Below, in pieces: positions 25,001-40,000 of a stretch of DNA of 62,000 nucleotides. Position 1 is the first letter of the stretch; each line of letters begins with the position of its first letter. Origin of the DNA: Branchiostoma floridae (lineage: Eukaryota > Chordata > Leptocardii > Amphioxiformes > Branchiostomatidae); the NCBI RefSeq assembly GCF_000003815.2, contig NC_049986.1, forward strand, positions 12,368,089 to 12,430,088, given 5' to 3'. The position numbers and the translations under genes are program-made. The notes under the pieces are model-generated. The model was not told the origin of the DNA and did no database searches. It worked only from the letters and a program-made list of their open reading frames with translations.

Positions 25001-28000
25001 TACGCAGCAGCAATTGCCAGAGTGCGCAAGGGCATGGATGTGGAGGGTCTGGAATATGACCAGGTATGGGTTTTGTGGATAATATTTGCTCCTGACATTA
25101 TGATGTCTTGAGTTTTGAAAACCCAATTAAAATTTCTGAATGAGGACATCACCAATCAGCACCAAGGACAGCTCTCACGGGGTAAACAAACCAAGGCTGT
25201 ATGCTGGTACAATACTGTGAGAATCATTTTCATGTTCAGGATAGTGGAATATCTATGTATTAGTACTGTAGCTGAGCACACATACACTCAGGTGTGTATC
25301 ATTTCGATTTGTTACTAAAAATGTGTTATCACTTTTGCAAAGATGAAAATCTATCTCAGAATACAAATGAAACATGGGCATTGAAATCAGCACCATCTTT
25401 GATTTGAGATACTGTAGAAAATATGGATTCTCTGCATGAGATACCTGAAGGTTAACTGTTTATTCAAAATGGATGTTTCTATTATGGTTACACATTGTTC
25501 AAATTGTACAACTTGGTAAACATCCATACCACCTGTACCTGTACCTGATTTTATGCTCAGGCCTTACTGTGGAAGAATGAATGGGATAAAAATTACACAG
25601 TCACAATACCCAATATTGTACAGCCATTCAGCATAAAAGAAAGATGTACAGCCAATCAGAACCAACAGTGGCTGAATAGGATAGCCAATCAGCACCAAGG
25701 AAAGATAGAATGCATAGCCAATCAAGGATTGACTGGGACAGCCAATCATGTAAGGATGTTACTCATTTAATATTGTTTCTTATCTGCCCTCTGTTTCAGA
25801 GTGTTCATGTTTACTATGGGTTTGGTGGACTTGCTGAGGAAGGTGATTTTGGAGTGCTATTTGCTGGCTTCGCCATGCCTCCATGGGGCAATGGACTTGC
25901 AAATGAAGTTGCTGTATTCCCTGCTGACTGTCCAAATGATCTCTGCTTCCCACCAACAGACCTTGGAGAACATGACGGTCTGATTGAACACAAGATTGAT
26001 GCCGGTTAGTTTTGTCTTGTTTTATGCTGGTTTGTTGAAGACCAAAACCATCTGCATGTGCTTTACATAGAATTGTATGTTGACAAAGTGTAGATATTGA
26101 AAAAAAGATTTTTGTTTGTTTTCCTATTTTTCACAGAATCAATGAGTTTCACTGCTCTGCTTTAAATTACAGATGATTGCAGATAAATGACAATGGGCTG
26201 CTACAAAGGGTTTCAGACTTACTGTTTCTTTACATCCGCTTTTGTTTTCCAGATAACTGGGTTTGTACAAAGAAGGCTGTGACCAACTGCACAGAGTGGG
26301 TGGATCATAAAGATATGTTTCCAACCGTCAGGAGATACTTTACCGGCAGCAACACAGCAGGACTGACCGCTGATCTTATCTTCCCCGCACCCACCAGTGT
26401 AAGTATGATTATGTTTAACTCAACAGGACTGAGTTACTCTCCAAACAGAGGTTTCAGTCAGGGATGGTAGTGGTGTAATTTCCTTTGTCTGCCTCCCTCC
26501 CACAAAAGAACCACAACAATACACATACTGTACCCGTTGACCGTAGCCTCATCTTAAAAAATAGGACTGAGGTATATTTGTCAATGTGAAAGCTTTATTT
26601 CACTTCAACTTCAATTATAGACTCTGAGCTTGAAGAATTAGCTATCAGACCAAGCTATTATTATGAATGGTCAGACATCGGTTTCATACAGCCATGCTGC
26701 CTTTCTGTAAACCTATTCCTCTTGCTTTCTTGCAGTACATATCGAAAACAAATGAGACTGAGATTGCTGCTGGCATCTGCAAAGATGAGTTTGAGTTCTG
26801 TGTGCCCCTCCCAAGGGAATATCAGAAGAAGGAACCACCAGCACCCACAGATGAAGGGGTGAGTATACTTTTATGTAATCCTTCTTTATGTTTGTTAGAT
26901 ACATGATTGTACATAATACAGTGCTTAACTTTCTTCTAACACAAAAGTATACACGGATGAAATTTTTAACAACCACTGTCACCTTCTTCAGGATCAATAC
27001 TTCTGACCAATCACTTTATAACGTAAACCCGCAAGTTAGTTACAGACACTCGATCTTTTTTACACATGATCTTGTGGATGCATGACATCTGATAACATGA
27101 TACATATGCAGGGCTCAAAATACCACCTGCATATGCAGGTTATAATTAGTGCAGGTAAAATTGGAGCTGTGCAGGTATTTCTGGTGTCTACCTGCACCTA
27201 ACCTGCACTGGTCCATGTACTGAGTTTTATACATTAATGTCCTATCATGTAGATGTACATGGATTGTTACTAGCTACATTGCCTGTTACCACCTATAAAG
27301 TATAAAAGAAAAAATAGCAATGGTACCTGAACAATTTTAATATGATCTATACTTCCTAAATTCAGAGTGGTCTGGTGCAGGTAATTGTCAATGTTACCTG
27401 CACCAGTGCAGGTATGCAGAAAAAAGTATTTCGAGCCCTGATATGACATCAAATTTTCTTCCTTAGTTACTTCTTTTACAGTCTTAACCATTCATTTCTC
27501 TATGACCAGGTTTACATCAAGAAGACTAAAGGCTTCAAGTCATACGTCGTGATGAGGAAAGGATTCAAAACACATGAAGCCATTCTGAAAGCCCTGAAGA
27601 CTGCACGTAGGAGCCTTGATGATCACGGAGTCAACTATGACTCGGTCAGATCATTCATTTACCATTTTTCTATTTGTTCTTTATCGCTTTTAATAGCAAT
27701 TCAAATTATAACAGCATCGCCATTCTACACATTACATATATTATTTTACACATTGTTATGCAGTCTGAGGTATTTGCTTCGTTAAGCTGTAGACATCCAA
27801 TAGTGGTGGTTTGAGAGGATCAGAAGGTCTGTGTGAAAATACTTGAGCTGAAAATGCAAATAAGGACCCCAACATGGTGGTGCACACGGCGATAACATTG
27901 CCTGAAAATGCTCCATATTCTACAGAGTGTAGATGTGGTGTACACTTACACTGGACCAGCTGAGGAAGAAGACTACCAGGTGTTCTTTGCTGGGTATGCT

Positions 28001-31000
28001 GATCCTGACTGGACCGATGGACTCGGCAAGGGACTGACAGCTTTCCCCGAGGACTGTCCAAGTGGCACCTGCTTCTTACCCAATGCTGTTGACTCCCAGA
28101 AGCACAAGTTTACTGCAAGTTAGTCACAATACATATCCTGTCTGGCAATTCTCTATACAGAAATTACCCCATGCCAAAAATGTTTTCTAATTAAATTCAT
28201 AGTTTTTACAATTTGTAGTTGCATGTAGTAACTTATATGATATAACACATTCTTACTAGTACTTGAACATGTACTTAGATTATTTAGTACTACCTAGAAC
28301 TTTTTATCCTAACTTGTACTTACATTTGTAGCTTGTAAGAGCAGAAGTGTACAATGAAGGTCTTTGATATACGTAATAGATTAATAGATTTAACTTCAGA
28401 ATCTTTTATACAAAGTTAGGTGAGGCGTCTTTGTGCTTCTCTTTATAATGACTTTACTACATTTCCAGAGTACTGGATTTGCTACCAGAGTCCGGTGTAC
28501 AACTGTGGTGAGCCAGATCTGGACCCGTACATCTTCCATGCCGTCAGGAGTTATTTTGAAGGGAACAACAAAGCAGGAATAACGGCTGACATCATCCTAC
28601 CTGGTATCACCACTGTAAGTACATGTGCCCAATTTAAAGTTTGATTGTTTTTTTAATCATAAAAATTAATGCAAACAGGCATTTAGTAACCTTCTGATGA
28701 CCAGAAACCAAAACGTCAACATTGGTGTCATAGAAAAGTGCAGGTCAACTCTTTATTAATTATGATGTTGATGAATTTTAAGTTAACACCCAAGCATTAT
28801 CAATATTTACCAATGATAGTGGAAGGGATCCATTTTTATTTTTAAGACTGACCATTGAAAGAAAACAAGTGTGCAGACTATTGAAAACAAATGAAATTCA
28901 TACTCATTTGACATCTCAAGAAAGGAAATGTAACAAGCAACTAGCAGTAAACATAATTGTATATTGTTGACATGATCTTTTTTTTACATGTAAGTGTGAC
29001 ACTGCAGTACTTATCCAAGTACTACATAGCAAAATGTATGTCATGCAAAGATGTACGTTTGTTACTAGCCTGAGCCTTTTGAGAAGCATTACATGTAACG
29101 GGGGTCGCCCTAAGATGCTTCCTGCCCTAAGATGCCACAGATTTTTTGCTGATCTTATTATGCATAAGTACGCCTTGTTTGTTGGTGTGTGGAGGGTGAA
29201 GGGTTCGTGAACCATATGAATACATTCCTTATTCAAGTATGGTCTCTAGATGAATGTGTTAAAAATTCATTGATCAAAACTTGACCACTCTTTGGCAACC
29301 AGTGATGGAGCGCCGTGAGTTTGAGCCCTTGTTATCTCTGATACATTCTGTTATTTTATTTTGTTATTGTCTACAGTACATAGCCAGAACATCCCAAGCT
29401 GAGAGGGTTGCTGGTGTATGCAAGGACGTCTTTGAATTTTGTGTCCCCTACCCAAGGAACCTGGAGTATCAACATCCTCCTGAACCCAAGAGTAAAATGG
29501 TGAGCTTCGTCCTTAACAGTCATTTATTGCTAAAATTATGAATGGTCAAGACTCTTTAACTGATAGAAGTTTGGTATTTTCCTTTCTATTTGCCACATCA
29601 TGTTCTACACTTTTCCATGGTTGCTAAAAAGCACTCATACTTGATGTAACATCAATAATCTAATCATAATTCCACCAGGTGTCATAATACCGCCACCTCA
29701 AAAAAACGTTTGTATAGTGGTCTTCCCAAGATTGTCTTGAGGTGGCGGTATGATTGCACCTGGTGGAATTATGCAAATGTATGTTAACACACTGAGTCAA
29801 TGGCAGGGGACTGAATTATTGCAGAAATTTCTTGTAGGACAACATTGTTTGAATTAACGAGGATACTCAAGTATCGTTAGTTCACCTTTATTTGAGGGGT
29901 CACCTATATCCGTTGTTTGGAAAAAAACGTTTTTTAGGGATGTCTATTTGACGGGCGGTGGTTTCAAACTGCAATATTTTGGAAATGTTGAGTCCACTGA
30001 AATATTGTTAAAATATTGCAATGTGAAACCATAATTTTTCAAACAACGGATATAGGTTACCCCGCAGATAAAGGTGAACTAGCATTATTTAGACCACATT
30101 GAAAGACATCTTGCCAACAGATCTACATGTACATGTTGTGTATCATATTGTCACAATATCATCTCGAATTCATCAAATGATGAGCTAGATTCAGACTTTG
30201 TGGTGCAAATGTATGTAGAATGATCATAGATAACTCATGTTACATTGTATCACGATATATTATTGTGTTTGTTTTTCTTTCTACTAGGTGTACGTAAAGA
30301 GTGCAGAAAAGCTCCAAACATTCGTCACCAGAAAGTCAGGATTCCCGACCCAGGAAGCCATTAATAAGGCTCTGTCAGAGGTTCGCAAGAGCCTGGACAA
30401 AAAGGGACTTTCAAACGACCAGGTAGGAAAACTATTGTCATGTGTATTTTTGTTTATACTTAGTACATCATGTATCACAAAAAGGTATCAAATACTCCCC
30501 CCCCCCCTGCAAGCATGCATAAAAATCTGTCTTGTGATCATCTTACCACTCTGTCTGGATTCTTTATTCAAGGGAATCCTTTCTTAGAAGTCTGACAAGT
30601 CAAATGACCATGATGACATTGTCTTACAGATGCTTACATTAGTTAGTTGATTGCTGTAGTAGCCATGATATTAACTAGCATAAGTAATTAGTAGTAGTAG
30701 TCCACTGTGTCCTGCTGCTGCAGTGGTCTGGACACCCTGCAGCTGCATTCAGTAAGTAATTGATTACGTGTTAAAGTAGGATGAAGGCCTCCTTTCCAGT
30801 TTGCTTATTATTCAAATATCATCTTTGTTCTCAAGATCATCTCACTGTCATACACCTAAATCTACCTAGTACTCGGATCTTTGCGCAGACATAGTCATAC
30901 TATAGACTCATAGTGTTAAAGATGCAACAAGATTTGACGTTAGTGTAAGGGTGACTAATGATACTAAAATTATATCATTAGTTTCCCTTCTCCTTTTAAG

Positions 31001-34000
31001 TCACAGAATAAGTTTAAGATTTCAGTATAAGACAACTTCACCATTCATAAACAGTAACATTTACTTCACAAGGATAGGATCTCTCCTTGGTACTGAACTC
31101 ATTATCACCAACTATTACTGTTGCATTGTACCTGAGCACTTCCAAAACATATTCAACTTTTTTTTCAACCTTAATTGTGACTGATGCTACCCTCCCTCAC
31201 ACAATCCAGTCAGCCAATGTGTTCTACAACTTTGATGGCCTGATGGAAGACCGAGATTATCAGGTGTTCTTTGCCGGGTATCCCAAGGCTCCTTGGGGAG
31301 ACGGACTTGCGACTGTGGTTGAGGAAATCCCGCCAAGCTGCCCAAACAAAACATGCTTCGTCCCAGAAATAGTTCAAACACATGGACCGTTCTTGGAGCA
31401 CAAGTTCGATGCTGGTCAGTGAATTTTTTGTCAATAATGACTTGAGTTGAACATGTTTTTAAGATATTCATGGTCTAATTCATGGTCTAGAATCTGGAAT
31501 GCATTCTAATATGGAAGATTTCTCTAACATTTAACTTTCAAATTGTTTCTTAAATCAAAAATTTGCAGCCTACTTTCCTCTAGAAAGTGCCTAATTTTCT
31601 CCCCCGAGTGAAGTTAAAACAGCTGGCATATACATGTATCTCTATCCCTCTACCTTTTCCTCTAAGCTTATGGTTCTAAAACAACCATTATAATTCCTTA
31701 CAAAAAATGATTTTAATTTGTTGTCTGGACTTATTTCTTTACTTAGAGAACTGGGTTTGTGTGAAGAGGAATGTGATCCACTGCAGACAGCCTGAGCTCT
31801 CCCCATCCATGTACAAGTCCATCCGGAGCTACTTCCAGGGTAACAATGATGCAGGCAAGAAGGCAGACATCATCCTCCCAGGAATCACTACTGTAAGTGA
31901 TGCTGGATGCTAAAATATATATTGCTAAGTTCACCTCTATCTGCGGGGTGATAATTCTGTTGTAGGATATTTAGGGAAATTAAGTTGACAAATGGCGGTT
32001 TCAAATTGCAATATTTTTTTCAAATGCTGCAGTTTCAAACCACCATCCGTAGACTTGATATCCTTATCAAATACTCCGGTTTTACATACTATGGATATAC
32101 ATGTATTACTAAGCAGTTACCCCACAGCTAAAATGAACTAACTTTAGATTTTCAAAAAACTGCACCTTTGTTGCCAAACTGTTTTTATAATGCTTATTTC
32201 AACAATCATGGCATTTTTTTAGATTGAATCATGTGTATTTCTATGCATGGATAGATTTGTTTTTGACTGTGGCCTCAGATGCAAAATGGTTTTAAAATAT
32301 CACACATGTATTTATTTTGCATTGTACAATGTATATTGTACTCAGATTTATCCACATCTTGCTTTGCTGTGTGTTACTGCATTATTCCTGATAGGTAATT
32401 ACCTAAAAGTGTGTTTGTTTTCTGTTTGCCCAACTTACCAGTACATCTCTAACACTACGGAGATCGAGGCAGCCGCACAGCTCTGCAGAGACATCTATGA
32501 GTTCTGTGTACCTCTGCCTGAGGACTTTACAGAAGAGTCCATTCCTTCTCCAACTGAGCAAGGGGTACCTACAGAACTTTTTAAAAATAATTTTTACACG
32601 ATTGCATCATATTCTCCTTTCACGTGTACATTTTGCATTTAAGTTTGCAGGGATTTAATTTCGTGGTAGCGGGAAAAAGGACTGTTTGCAGTGGTTTTAA
32701 GTTCACGGTAGCACCGTGTACTGTAGTCTCTTACTGCCATGGAAAATATTTGCGGTGGTTTTAAGTTGGGGGTGAATTGGCAGCACACAAACAGCAAACA
32801 TCAAAATGACCGCAAAAATTTCTGCATTCACAGTAAATTTGAATGGTACCAGGAATTTTAAAAGCTAAGTTGGAATATTCAATCTGTGTTTCAATTAAAA
32901 TGTTTTATATATTTCTGTCATAATTCTTATGCTGTAAGAATATTTGACTGCAATGTGAGCTTTAATGCTTTCATACTTGTATATTTCTTTTCTTAAAGTT
33001 ACCGGTGTATTGAATACTTATAGTAGATTGTACATCGAATCTAAGTCTTATTTCTACCACAGAATAATTGAAGACAAGATAGCGGTAATCATACGAAACC
33101 ATCAACATCAACAGGTTTACATTAAGGAGGGGGCAAGCCTACAGACTTTTGTGACATCACGGGCAGGATACAGAACCCAGGAAGCAATCGAAGAAGGTCT
33201 CAAGGACGTACACAGACGGTTGGATAGGGAGCAGCTTGGGTATGATCAGGTGAGGGAGTTATCCAGTCATAGGGTTATTCTCAAGGGTATTTGCTGTATT
33301 TGAAGCATTACAGCATTTTCAGAAAAATAGTGTGTACATTTGAAGGAATGCCAACATATATCAAATTGAAATATAAACATACCACCATTCACTGCAGCTG
33401 TTTTGTAACAGAAAAATTATAATGTTGGAATGTTGCTTGTTTCTTGAATGTAACATTAGTTCAACTTTACATTGTATCTTCATTCAAAGTAACCTATTCC
33501 CGTTGTTTTACAAAACAGGGAATTTATGGATAGCAGATAGATTCAAATGGCAATATGTGCAAAATATTGCTGTTATTTTTTAATATTGTTTTGTCGGTTG
33601 ATTTAATTTTATGTTTTTGAAACCAACAATATACATTACCCTGCAGAAAAAAGTGACCTAGCATTATCTTTGTGCCAAATTGTGGAATCATTCACTGTAT
33701 ACAGCTGCAGTAAGATGGTTGCAAAACTACTTTGCAGGATATCAACTTAAGACTTTGATATGCCAACAGTTGTGTGATGAAGTAAACATGTCAGTTTACC
33801 TCATGTATCTTTTTGTATATAGAATAGAATGTCTTCTCTCACACCTCTTTCATGATACCTCCCAGACTGTTGATGTGGTTTACACCTATGCTGGACCATC
33901 CGAGTCTGCGGACTACCAGATCTACTTCGTCGGTTACGCCAAGGCTCCTTGGGGAAACGGACATGGAGATACACCAACAACCTTCCCAGACAGCTGCCCA

Positions 34001-37000
34001 AGTGACACCTGTTACCTTCCAGAGGTTCTGTCAGAAAGAAAGGGTTTCAAGGAACACAAGTTTAATGCTGGTTAGTTAATATTTACTTGGAAAAAAGGAT
34101 GATTGCTGATGCTGATATCCATTCCCTATCAATACCATAATACGCATTTTTATCTGAACTTTGACTGCAGTGATAGTGATATTTAGCTTTCCAACCAATG
34201 GACTGCTTTTCGTCAGTTTATAAAACTGTAAGATTTTGTAACAGCGCAGAATGAAACTGGTGGGTCACTGTATTAGACGCCCCAAAATCCCTGCATAAAG
34301 TCTTGTATTCTGGGAGCCTATTACTAAAGTAACAAGAGGTAGGGGAAGACCTAGAGTTACCGACTTAGACAACCTACTTAGTGACACAAACCTGCAAGAT
34401 ACTTAAGAACTAGGAATGGCCATGGAGGACCAAATGCTGTGGAAGAGACTCTCTGGATTGGTTTGAGCGGGAGCTGGGATATGTAAAACGTCTTTTCTGA
34501 ATTTATCTGTTTCAGAGAACTGGGCTTGTGTGCAGCACAATGTGACAGACTGTGGGAATCCCCAGATCACTAGCTCTATGGGCAAGGCCATCAGGGACTA
34601 CTTCAGTGGCAAGAATGCAGATGAACTGAAAGCAGATATAATCTACCCTGGTCTCAGTACTGTAAGTACAGGGAAGACAAAACAGTTGGTAGCAAAAACC
34701 TTGTAATTAATACAGTATTATGTCCATGTCTAATATGATGTCCTCAGCCTATACTAGCTACTTGATTATTGCCTGTAACATCTACAAAATGCCAAATGAT
34801 TACCAGGAATGATCATGATCTCATAGGCATGTTTCTTTAATGATAGTTCCACATCAAGGAAAGACAAGACGTCTCCTTTCTTTATTTCTTTCCCTTGCAG
34901 CTCTCATGTCTGACAACTAAAGCTGAGAAGGCGGCAGGTATCTGTAAAGACCTGTTTGAGTTCTGTGTGCCGCTGCCGAAGTCATTCCTGGAAGGGGATG
35001 CTCCTCCTGCTCCAACTGAGGACCTGGAAGGGGTGTGTATCAGAGTGCTGTCTTTAGTTTTCAGGACAATTGTAAAACAGATTTGTAAAACATGCAAAAG
35101 TTTTAAGAAATGTAGATTTGATATGAATTTGGTATATCTCATTACTCCATAAAGTCAATCATGTATTCGTGACATGTTCTCTTTAAACATGTTCTTTAAA
35201 GAGACACATGGTCTATACATAATTTACATTGCTATAGGACAATTCTAAGAGGCAGTTTAGTACTTCGACTAGCACTTATAGATACAATAGCCATGCAACC
35301 AAACTACATGTAACATTATATTGTGTTACTAGCACTGTCACCTTACCACCCCCTTCATTGTTCCTAGTGCCAAAGGACATTATTACTCACGCTGCCATCC
35401 CTGTCCCTAGTCTTGAGGGACATTCACACTGACACTACCATCCCTGTCCCTGGTGCTGAATGTTATTCACACTGACACTGACACTTCCTTCCCTGTCCCT
35501 GGTGCTGAATGATATTCACACTGACACTGCCATCCCTGTCCCTGGTACTGAATGATATTCACACTGATACTGCCATCCCTGTCCCTGGTGCTGAATGACC
35601 TTCACACTGTCACGGCCATCCCTGTCCCTGGTACTGAATGACATTCACACTAACACTGTCATCGCTGTCCCTAGTCTTGAGTGACATTCACACTGACACA
35701 ATCATTCCTGTCCCTGGTGCTCAATGACATTCACACTGACACTACCACCCCTGTCCCTTTTGTTGAATGACACATATTACATACTTATCCTGCTATTCCT
35801 GTCCCTGGTGCTGAATGGTATTTGTATTGCCACTGCCATCCCTGTCCCTTGTACTAAATAACTGTGTTCATAGGATACCTTGAATGACTGTGTAACAAGT
35901 TGCAAATGATAATTCACAGCCTACTAATAATGCTAACCCTGATTTGCTGTGTCCAGGTTTACCTCAAGACAGGCAGTCTACAGGCATATGTGACCAGGAC
36001 AACAGGGTACAGAACCCAGAAGGCCATCGGAAAAGCTCTGAAGAGAGTTCGCAAGAGCCTGGACAAACATAACCTTGACTATGATCAGGTAAGGGAATTT
36101 TGTGATTTTGCAACAAGAAATACATACAGCACAGGTCCAAAATAATAAGATAATGTTTAGTATGCATCCAAATTATTGACTTAGGTAGGCAAGGTACAAA
36201 ACATGTATGGGATTTGTCTATTCTTGACTAGTGTGGAAGTTATTTTTGTTCAGTTGATGAATCATGTTGTTGAAAGTTGCATTATTACAGAATGGCTAAC
36301 TAACATTCCAGATGCAAATGTTCCCCTGATGAAGACTATAGCAACAGTTGAAAAACCTTCTGCACTTGTATTTTATTTTCTTCAAAGCCTGAGCTTATTT
36401 ATCTAATCTGAGCTACATGTGTATTGTGTCAATTACAGACCGTTGACGTGGTGTACACCTATGGCGGACCGAACGAGGATAAAAGGTATGAGGTGTTCTA
36501 CGCTGGGTTTGCCAAGGCACCTTGGGGAAACGGGCGCAGACAGACTGTTGTGGACATCCCCGCCAGCTGTCCTAGTAGCAGCTGCTTCGTCCCAGAAACC
36601 AAGGAAGCCCACAGCATGCTGGAACACAAGTTTGATGTCGGTAAGTCACAAAATGATACTTTCTAGACTCATGATAGATAGCGAGATTAAACTAAAAAGG
36701 ATGGCTCTTTGAAGTGATTAAGGATTTTTCACTCCCATTTGTTTACCTTCCAATGAGGTAAAAATAATTGTGAAAAGTTTTCTGATATTTATTCAGTTTA
36801 TTAAAGAATAAAATATTTGACATGTCAAATATGGACAAATATGTGAAATACATAATTACTTTTGTCATTGAAATCCTTCTAATGAAATCCTTCAAAAGAT
36901 TTGACAGATTTCTTTTCTTCTAGAGACATAATGTTACATTTACTACAAAAAAAATACACAAATGCTGCGTTTCAGAAAACTGGGTGTGTGTGAAGAGGAA

Positions 37001-40000
37001 TGTGATCCACTGCGGTCCTCCAGAACTCTCTGCTTCTATCTTTGAGAGTATCAGGGCTTACTTCAGTGGTGGCAACAAGGCAGGGAAAACAACTGATGCC
37101 ATCATGCAGCCTGGTGTCAAAACTGTAAGTACCACTAAAATCTGATTAAGATTTATTGAATAGTAACGAGGATATGTTGCATCTCATAAACATATCTTAG
37201 ATTCTGATCGACTAACTCAGTTAAGTTCATTCAATTTAATCTATATACATGTACATTGCTCAGCAATTATTTGTTCCTAGTTATAGAATATAATGTTGAC
37301 TGGATTACACATTTTGTAGTTTAGTGGTTCCCAGCTGTGACAATAAGTGATCATAATATGGAGGATTAGGGCTTAGCTTTTGCTCCTTTATGTATATTTC
37401 TACTTTCAAATTGCCATATATTTAAAGAATAATATAAAATGACCTGAGCCACATTACTCGATATGAAGATTAGGAACCAGTCTGACTTTCCTTCAATCAT
37501 AGTGACATCTTTTCTTTAACAGCTGACAGCAAAGACAGGAAAGAAAGCGGCTGCTGGTTTTGAGTGCCACGACACCTTTGAGTTCTGTGTACCTCTGCCT
37601 GAACAGTTCAGTGACCTGCCTGCTTCCACTGTGCCAGGGGTATGTTATTCAACAGTTCTGTTTCAGCCGTGACACTCTACTCTTAGTAATGTACAGACAG
37701 ATTTGTAAGGGTCTAACATGCATTCGCATAATTCCACCAGGTGCCATTATACCGCCACCTCAAAAAACGTGGTTATAGAGGCCTTCTCAAGATTGTCTTC
37801 CACACCTAAATGTCTGAATTGTATTACAATTAGGGTATTTAACATATGGTGTTCAAGACAATCTTGGGAAGACCACTATACTTAGTCTAACGTTTTGTTA
37901 AGGTGGCAATATTATGGCACCTGCAGGTGGAATTATGATAGTCGATATTAACTGAGAAAAAGTACAGAATAATTGACTATGTACAGTTGCTGAAAAGCAT
38001 TTTCTCTCAGTGCAAATTATTACTCTCTAAAAAAATTGTTTCATTGTCACTTGATATCAATAATTTAGACTTCATTTTCCCTTCTCTCTGTCCTGTGTAC
38101 AGGTTTATCTGAAGACAGGAGCAAAGCTTCATACGTATGTGTCAAAGAGGACTGGCTTCGAAACACAGACAGCGATTGACTCAGCCCTGCACCACGTTGA
38201 CGACTGTCTTCACAGACACGCTCGTGAATTTGATGAGGTATAACTCAAGTTCACCTTTATTCGCTTTGTAACCAACATCTGTTGTTTCTGAACACGGGGC
38301 ATTTGGGGATATCAAGTCGGAAGGTGACTCAAAATGCAACAGCATCTATCAACTTGATAACCCTAAACACTATATGTTAATATAAGCAACGGATATAGGT
38401 TACCCCGCGGATAAAGGTGAACTAGCATTATGTTGTTATGAGTTTCGGCTTTATCAAAATGTAAGGGAGTGTAAAGCTTAATCATGGCAGGGAGTATAAT
38501 GTCTCCTCTCATCCTTGTGGAGATTCACAAATGAAAGTGCAATTTATATATGATACATGTACCAATAGCATAGCTGGTTTCTAATGTAAAGTAACACAGT
38601 TAACCTTACTTTTTTGCAGACTGTTGATGTTGTCTACTCCTTCACTGGCGCAACTGAAGCCCATGACCACAAAGTATTCTACGTGGGCTATGCCAAGGCA
38701 CCGTGGGGAGACGGACTGGGAAACGGAGTCCTGGCCACACCAACAGACTGCCCTAGCAACACCTGCTTCCTCCCAGAAATCACTGCAGAACACAAGGACA
38801 TCTTTGAGCACAAGTTTCATGTTGGTTAGTTTGTGTAGTATTTGTTGTTTTGCTTAATGTATTGTATGGTACTGGAAATACAGCAACAAGCTCTGAAGGA
38901 TGACCATTTATACAGTCACGCATTCTCCATATTTGAATGTAAAAACAATACTGAATACCTTTTCTGGTGATTACACAGCAACCAGGTTGTCTATCACATC
39001 AGTTATTTGCTGACAGTCATTTGTGATAGCATTCTAAGCTTGCAACAACTGTTTGACTGTATGTAACAAAATGTAGCAGTATGTTACTGACTAAATTATG
39101 TTCTTGGTCCAGAATGGATTGCTCTGTACTTGGTAATGTCTAACAATAGGTCAAAATCTTACCTTCTCTTGGAGAGGATGAGACTCAGTATGAATATTTG
39201 TTTTTCAGAAAACTGGGTTTGTGTGAAGAGGGTGATGACTGACTGTAGTAAGCCGGACTTCTCTACAGCTGACTTTAAGTACATCAGGAAGTACTTCAGT
39301 GGCAACAATGCAGCATCACTCAAGGCTGAAGTCATTCTTCCTGGAGTCACTACTGTAAGTTCTTGAAAAATATGATCACTTTCTCATGTGGCAATATCTT
39401 CTTCTTCTTATCCTGTTTAGCATCCGTTGTTCCCTGTCTTGCAGAGGTTGGCCCGGTCAAGTCGTTTTGGTCTAATTGCCGCCCTCCATCCTAGCAATCA
39501 AATTATGTTACAGTTATATATATATATACTTGCATCATTGTTGTCCAAATGTCACAGCAGTGTAGTTTATTATCTATGGCTGCTCAACATATATGGTAAC
39601 AATTTGAATTGATTTCAAATTCTACCACGATGTCTAAAGGTTACAGTGATCTAAATGTCCTTATTTTTTAATCATTGTTGCTTTGTGTAGCAGTTAACCC
39701 TCTCGCTGCTAAAGGAACTGTTTGGCACCAAATTTGAATTGTTAAGGTGTTAGGTAACATGGAGAAGATTTTTAAAAATCACTTTGAAGAAGGTAGCACA
39801 GTTTTGCCTGTGTTGCACCCAAGTCCTATGTTGTAAACTTTGTATTTTGATTTGTTCATGTAGGTTAGACATCCAGGTAATAAGATATGCCAAAGAAACA
39901 GTTTCTTCCAGATCACTTCAGTGTCACTGACAAAAGAAAGTGGATGCTGTCTGAAACGTCTGGCTGTTTCTAAAATTATATCCAGAAGCTTGTCAATGAG

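Larger units (their letters stand above)
23925..26004 (+). other. SOUL domain 5 cassette (exons 20-23)
   Basis: Exons 23925-24070 ([33 protein letters not shown]), 24579-24701 ([17 protein letters not shown]), 24929-25063 ([22 protein letters not shown] acceptor ttccaag), 25800-26004 ([38 protein letters not shown]). All six cysteines are present. The frame is open across all junctions. Confidence 0.87.
28469..31414 (+). other. SOUL domain 7 cassette (exons 28-31)
   Basis: Exons 28469-28614 ([36 protein letters not shown]), 29377-29499 ([18 protein letters not shown]), 30288-30422 ([19 protein letters not shown]), 31210-31414 ([40 protein letters not shown]; donor gtcagt). All six cysteines are present. 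The B-C intron holds two MITEs of different families. Confidence 0.87.
31747..34070 (+). other. SOUL domain 8 cassette (exons 32-35)
   Basis: Exons 31747-31892 ([37 protein letters not shown]), 32442-32564 ([16 protein letters not shown]), 33115-33249 ([19 protein letters not shown]), 33866-34070 ([44 protein letters not shown]). All six cysteines are present and lengths are canonical (146/123/135/205). Confidence 0.9.
36976..38824 (+). other. SOUL domain 10 cassette (exons 40-43)
   Basis: Exons 36976-37124 ([38 protein letters not shown]; one extra Gly), 37523-37639 ([17 protein letters not shown]; 117 nt, shortened linker ASTVPG), 38103-38237 ([19 protein letters not shown]), 38620-38824 ([44 protein letters not shown]). 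All six cysteines are present. Confidence 0.88.
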
